A DNA stretch of 64,000 nucleotides, from assembly GCA_020636845.1 (NCBI GenBank), contig JACJXD010000002.1:186001-250000 (forward strand), written 5' to 3'. Origin of the DNA: Bacteroidales bacterium. GTDB taxonomy: Bacteria > Bacteroidota > Bacteroidia > Bacteroidales > Tenuifilaceae. This document shows, piece by piece, positions 60,523 through 64,000 of the stretch (position 1 is its first letter; each line of letters starts with the position of its first letter). A program made the translations under genes and the position numbers. The notes beneath the pieces were generated by a model. That model saw nothing but the letters and a program-made list of their open reading frames with translations. It was not told the origin of the DNA and searched no databases.

Positions 60523-60596
60523 TCCTCATTAGCTCAGTTGGTTAGAGCACCTGACTGTTAATCAGGGGGTCCTAGGTTCAAGTCCTAGATGAGGAG
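60523..60596 (+). tRNA. tRNA-Asn (anticodon GTT)
   Basis: A 74-nt cloverleaf. The acceptor stem TCCTCAT pairs with ATGAGGA, discriminator G. The anticodon loop is CTGTTAA with GTT at positions 34-36. The T arm includes GGTTCAAGTCC. CCA is not encoded. Confidence 0.98.
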
Positions 60597-60598
60597 CA

Positions 60599-60623
60599 AA
60601 CCCCGAGAATATCGGGGTTTTTT
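60599..60623 (+). terminator. Terminator after tRNA-Asn
   Basis: ACCCCGA and TCGGGGT arms (loop GAATA) followed by a T run, just 3 bp after the tRNA. Confidence 0.87.
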
Positions 60624-60674
60624 ATTTTACATTTTTTCAATAAATTTCAAGTTCGTAAATAATTTCTAACATCA

Positions 60675-60682
60675 TAATTTTG
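60675..60682 (+). promoter_or_regulatory. -7 element very close to the kinase start
   Basis: TAATTTTG ends 4 bp before the ATG at 60687. If used, transcription would start at or beside the ATG, giving a nearly leaderless mRNA. No good -33 match. Confidence 0.35.
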
Positions 60683-60686
60683 ACGT

Positions 60687-61673
60687 ATGGCTAAAGTTTT
60701 GGGATTGGGAAATGCCCTAGTGGATATAATGACTCGCATAGAAAGCGACAGCCTTTTACAACAGCTAAGCTTGCCAAAAGGGAGTATGCAAATAGTTAAT
60801 GCCGATTTTATGAAAACGGTGTTGGATAGCACTCATCATTTTCCACAAACTATTGCAGCAGGAGGAAGTGCAGCAAATACCATTCATGGATTGGCAAATT
60901 TGGGAGTAGAAACTTCTTTTATTGGCAAAATAGGTAAAGACGCCTATGGAACTGCTTTCGAGTCCGATATGGTTAAAAATGGTATTAAGCCAATAATGCT
61001 AAAGGGTGCTTCGGAATCGGGTAGGGCCTTGGCTTTAGTAAGTACGGATTCGGAGAGAACGTTTGCCGTTTATTTGGGTGCAGCCATTGAACTTACAGCA
61101 GAAGATATAACGCCGGAGATGTTTGATAATTTTACGCATTTCCATATTGAGGGGTATTTGGTGCAAAATCATAGCCTTATTAAAAGAGCGGTAGAGATTG
61201 CTAAGTCAAAAGGATTAGTTATTTCGCTTGACATGGCAAGCTATAATGTAGTAGAGGAAAATAGGGAATTCTTGCGAGAACTAATAACAAATTACGTTAA
61301 CATAGTTTTTGCAAATGAAGAAGAAGCGAAGTCATTTACGGGGTTAGAACCGGAGGATGCTGTTGAAGAATTTGCTAAAATAGCAGATATTGCCGTCGTA
61401 AAAATGGGACACGACGGATCCATAATAAAAAAAGGAGAGGTAAAGGAACGGGTTGGAATAATTGATGTAAACAGTATTGATACAACCGGAGCTGGAGATC
61501 TTTACGCTTCTGGATTTTTATATGGTTTGATAAAAGGTTTAAACTTACGTCAATGTGGAAAAATTGGAGCAATCCTATCGGGACATGTAATCGAGGTTTT
61601 AGGTCCGAAGATGGATGCTCATCGCTGGTTAAAGGCCAAAGAGTATGTAGATAAAATAGAGAAGGAATTGTAA
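60687..61673 (+). CDS. PfkB-family carbohydrate/nucleoside kinase (adenosine-kinase-like)
   Basis: 328 residues. The N-terminus is VLGLGNALVDIMTRI, then AAGGSAANTIHGLANLG (first PfkB signature) and DTTGAGDLYASGFLYG (second signature, catalytic Asp). The sequence resembles adenosine kinase and the related sugar kinases in Bacteroidota. It phosphorylates a nucleoside or sugar with ATP; the exact substrate is not determined. A strong bidirectional terminator follows. Confidence 0.9.
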   Translation: MAKVLGLGNALVDIMTRIESDSLLQQLSLPKGSMQIVNADFMKTVLDSTHHFPQTIAAGGSAANTIHGLANLGVETSFIGKIGKDAYGTAFESDMVKNGIKPIMLKGASESGRALALVSTDSERTFAVYLGAAIELTAEDITPEMFDNFTHFHIEGYLVQNHSLIKRAVEIAKSKGLVISLDMASYNVVEENREFLRELITNYVNIVFANEEEAKSFTGLEPEDAVEEFAKIADIAVVKMGHDGSIIKKGEVKERVGIIDVNSIDTTGAGDLYASGFLYGLIKGLNLRQCGKIGAILSGHVIEVLGPKMDAHRWLKAKEYVDKIEKEL

Positions 61674-61707
61674 ATAAAAAAGGAACGAAAATTTTCGTTC
61701 CTTTTTT
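61674..61707. terminator. Bidirectional terminator
   Basis: AAAAGGAACGAAAA and TTTTCGTTCCTTTT arms, ending in a T run. It separates the kinase gene and the convergent exported protein gene. Confidence 0.88.
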
Positions 61708-61724
61708 ATTTTTTCTATTGGGAA

Positions 61725-62165
61725 TTATAATGTTTCAACCATCGAGAGTAAACCAACAGCCATACCCTCTTTTCCATCTTGGAACGTAAAGAATAAGTGA
61801 TAAGCACCTGTTTTTGTGCAGACCCAATCGATATATGGGTAATCCTTACCAGTGGCAATTATGTGTGTTGTAGCAAGCATACGATTATTATCGAAAAGTT
61901 GTAGGACAACTTTTCCCTCGTATTCTTTTGAATTACATACACTAAAACGGTATTTAATATCCTTTTTAAGTAGAATAGGAAAACGTTGAACGGGAGGTGG
62001 ATCGCCAGCATCCAACTTAATTCTAAAATCTTTTAAATAGGTAGCATCTCCGGCAACCATTCCACAAATCTGCACAAGTTCTTCTTCCGATTGAGCATTT
62101 GCCTGCTTTGGCATAAAATTAATTATAAATACTACCGTTGCTAATGCTATTAATATTTTTCTCAT
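61725..62165 (-). CDS. Exported protein of unknown function
   Basis: 146 residues. A signal peptide (about 1-24, ending KQANAQ) precedes a beta-rich domain containing a few Cys (QICGM, FSVCN, DWVCTK). No family is recognised. It lies 13 bp downstream of the lipoprotein gene at 62179, so the two probably act together in the envelope. Similar small beta-rich proteins are seen next to such lipoproteins in other Bacteroidota (from memory, not checked). Confidence 0.6.
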   Translation of the reverse strand: MRKILIALATVVFIINFMPKQANAQSEEELVQICGMVAGDATYLKDFRIKLDAGDPPPVQRFPILLKKDIKYRFSVCNSKEYEGKVVLQLFDNNRMLATTHIIATGKDYPYIDWVCTKTGAYHLFFTFQDGKEGMAVGLLSMVETL

Positions 62166-62178
62166 GGCTAAGAATTTC

Positions 62179-63102
62179 CTATAGTTTAATAAGTTTATTC
62201 CTTAAGTTTTGGATATTTTTAATTATAGTGTTGTAAGTGTCGTCATCCATTTCTACTATTTGCTTATCCTGCTGTTTAAAGGTAGCAACCCCGTTTTCCA
62301 TTACCATAATAGGATCCCCCAATTCATAGGTTATTTTTACCTTGTCAAAGGATTCTTTTATTGGCTCAATTTCAGCAATTAGTTGATGCATGGAAGGATC
62401 TTTTTCATAAATTTTAAGTAGTGCCAGTAAAAAACCTAAAATAGCCTTTTGTTCTCCCAGCGTTTCACGAATTCTGGGATGATTGCTTTCTTGTGCAACT
62501 CTACTGGTTAAGTAAGCTCCTTCAGCCCAAACGCCTGCAACGATAACAGCACTAAGCATATCTCTTTTGGTTTCGCGAAGATATACATCTATCCTATTGA
62601 AACTTTGCTGCGATATAAAAACAAGCGAGTCTAAATTTTCGTTATTAGTAGCTAATCTTTTTAATGTACTGAAGTCAAAAAATTGGCCTACTTGAATGTC
62701 GTCTGCTAGCCTCTTGATGGTGGAAATATAATCAACAACAAACGAAGTTTTTTCGTACATGTTGAGGTAGCCTAAGTCACAACCGTATATTCCCAATGCC
62801 AACGCCTTGTCGAAGCTAGTGTTAAATTTTTCGGCCTGATTTGAACTTACAATGAAATCCTTATTAAAAGGGATTTTTAATCCTTTAATTAAGGCAGCCG
62901 TTTCGACGGGTGATGAAATATTCTCCATCATTTGTTCGGTAACATTTTGGCTAACTGGAGGAGGGGTGTCAAACATTAAGGAATCAGGAATTACTAAATC
63001 TTCGCTAACATCGCTACCTGAATTGCTACACGATTTACACGATTGCATTATAAACCCGAAGAGAATTAATAAAATTACCAGTATTCCACTTTTGCTTTTC
63101 AT
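62179..63102 (-). CDS. Lipoprotein of unknown function
   Basis: 307 residues. The signal ends FIMQSC with the lipidated Cys at about residue 21. After a Ser/Pro-rich linker, the rest (about 60-300) is mainly helical, with GVWAEGAYLTSRVAQ in the middle. No known domain is recognised. Paired with the exported gene downstream. Confidence 0.65.
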   Translation of the reverse strand: MKSKSGILVILLILFGFIMQSCKSCSNSGSDVSEDLVIPDSLMFDTPPPVSQNVTEQMMENISSPVETAALIKGLKIPFNKDFIVSSNQAEKFNTSFDKALALGIYGCDLGYLNMYEKTSFVVDYISTIKRLADDIQVGQFFDFSTLKRLATNNENLDSLVFISQQSFNRIDVYLRETKRDMLSAVIVAGVWAEGAYLTSRVAQESNHPRIRETLGEQKAILGFLLALLKIYEKDPSMHQLIAEIEPIKESFDKVKITYELGDPIMVMENGVATFKQQDKQIVEMDDDTYNTIIKNIQNLRNKLIKL

Positions 63103-63226
63103 GTGAACTTTATTGTTTTTTCAGTTAACTAGCCATAAATAAAACATATACTTAATAAAAATACTCATAGTATATGAATTATACTTGGTTTACGTACATA
63201 ATTTATAGGTAAATATAAGTAAAATT

Positions 63227-64000
63227 TTATTTTTTAAAAGTAGGAATTTTCAAATTTGAAAGAAACTCAATAAGTTTTTTCAACGATTCATAGTAAAGGG
63301 TGATGTAAAGTACCAATGTCATAAACCAAATAACAGCTATGTTAAACCAGAAAGTATCAAAATACATGCCAGCAAAATACTTTCGTGGAGCTAAGAAATG
63401 AGAGCGGAAATCGAAAAAATTACGAGGAACAGGATCTCTATAAACGGGATCGTATTGTTGAACAAGTTCATCACCGTACTGTAGTATTTTGTTTTTCTCG
63501 AAAAACTTGGTGGCTAAGTCCGATATACTTTCGTTTTGGTACGCTTTCCGTTTTGCTTCGTAAAGTTGTGGATTTTTACTTGTGAGGTAGTTAATGATTC
63601 TGTCGCGTTTCTGGTTTTGGGTTTGATATATATCGGTATAATGCCGTTTTAGTGTTTCTAAGTAATCTACATATGCGTAGGCAATCTCTTCGTTAAAATC
63701 TTTGGGATTTAACTTTTCAATATAATCGTATTTTATTGAAGGAGAATATACCTGAGTTTCAGAAATCGCAGCTTTTTTGAGAACTGCTAACCTATCAGCC
63801 AACTGCTCTTTTACTTTTGGATCATCTTTTTTGGAAAGAAAATCAATAGCGTCGCTTATTCGTTTATCTAGTTCGGGAATGTAATATGTAATTTTGTAGT
63901 TAGCATTATTTAGGTTCTTGTCGATTTCGTAAAAGTTCTTTTGAAATTCGTTATCCTTAAATTGGTGAACAACCAGCGCTTCGTAGCCCCATTTGGTAAT
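63227..64000 (-). CDS. C-terminal part of an ABC transporter permease-like protein (5' end outside window)
   Basis: The frame is open from the right edge (64000) to the stop at 63227, 257 codons; no start is visible, and an internal TTG at 63802 is not the real start. The visible sequence has WGYEALVVHQF at the left of the fragment, a charged helical middle, and one C-terminal membrane helix (FDTFWFNIAVIWFMTLVLYI). This resembles the end of Bacteroidota ATP-binding/permease fusion proteins of the ABC-2 type. Substrate unknown. The upstream part is needed to confirm the ATPase domain. Confidence 0.6.
   Translation of the reverse strand: MTKWGYEALVVHQFKDNEFQKNFYEIDKNLNNANYKITYYIPELDKRISDAIDFLSKKDDPKVKEQLADRLAVLKKAAISETQVYSPSIKYDYIEKLNPKDFNEEIAYAYVDYLETLKRHYTDIYQTQNQKRDRIINYLTSKNPQLYEAKRKAYQNESISDLATKFFEKNKILQYGDELVQQYDPVYRDPVPRNFFDFRSHFLAPRKYFAGMYFDTFWFNIAVIWFMTLVLYITLYYESLKKLIEFLSNLKIPTFKK

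Noticed and set aside
1..64000. CRISPR arrays, prophage, insertion sequences, integrons or toxin-antitoxin systems
   Set aside because: No regularly spaced repeats, transposase or integrase motifs, or recognised toxin-antitoxin pairs were seen.

Overview
The window looks like chromosomal DNA of a Bacteroidota bacterium, most likely class Bacteroidia. The DNA is moderately AT-rich. Genes start in A/T-rich leaders with almost no Shine-Dalgarno sequences, and many are preceded by the phylum's own promoter pattern (TTG about 20 bp upstream of TAnnTTTG). There are type IX secretion markers (a PorW/SprE lipoprotein and a cargo protein with a C-terminal sorting domain), a FecI/FecR pair, many lipoproteins, a heterodimeric methylmalonyl-CoA mutase, and an rplM-rpsI-rpsB-tsf cluster. 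No genus can be named from the sequence alone.

Layout. 1-6000: a 3'-truncated PorW-type lipoprotein, a coiled-coil lipoprotein, and a hybrid histidine kinase overlapping it by 14 bp. 6000-12600: TsaC, a protein with two fused glycosyltransferase-2 domains, a TrhA/hemolysin III membrane protein, a T9SS cargo protein, prfB with an intact programmed +1 frameshift, and an EamA transporter. 12600-16000: the most accessory-looking stretch, with a DJ-1/PfpI gene, a decayed copy of the 5' end of an M20 peptidase gene, an outer-membrane-like protein, and the intact M20 gene. 16000-21400: tRNA-Glu with rpsT, Mpl, a metallo-beta-lactamase-fold hydrolase and small membrane or outer-membrane proteins. 21400-25900: ECF sigma factor and FecR anti-sigma flanked by two related carboxypeptidase-regulatory-domain proteins, one with an STN domain and neither with a TonB-dependent barrel. 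26000-30200: mutB and mutA.

30500-42700: an exported Memo-family lipoprotein, a TPR/SpoIIE phosphatase, dnaE, trxA, a LOG-family protein, ribD, prmC-recX, a HIT protein, and greA with a terminator-like hairpin in its own leader. 42700-49700: small surface proteins, an LTA-synthase-like sulfatase, a CapD/FlaA1-type nucleotide-sugar enzyme, a thioesterase, and rpsP-rimM. 49900-54100: a bile-acid/sodium-symporter-family protein with an extra exported N-terminal domain, an acyltransferase, and a cyclic-2,3-diphosphoglycerate-synthetase-like GTPase with a rare strong Shine-Dalgarno sequence. 54300-57100: the ribosomal protein/EF-Ts cluster. 57300-64000: an O-antigen-ligase-like protein, a 3-methyladenine DNA glycosylase, a 2-hydroxyacid dehydrogenase, tRNA-Asn, a PfkB sugar/nucleoside kinase, two exported proteins, and the 5'-truncated C-terminus of what looks like an ABC transporter permease.

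Most of the window is housekeeping DNA. I see no CRISPR array, transposase, integrase, prophage or recognised defence system. The observations most worth checking are the greA leader hairpin, the symporter fusion, the GTPase with its atypical ribosome-binding site, the decayed M20 duplication, the barrel-less STN/FecIR locus and the non-canonical Rieske-like lipoprotein.
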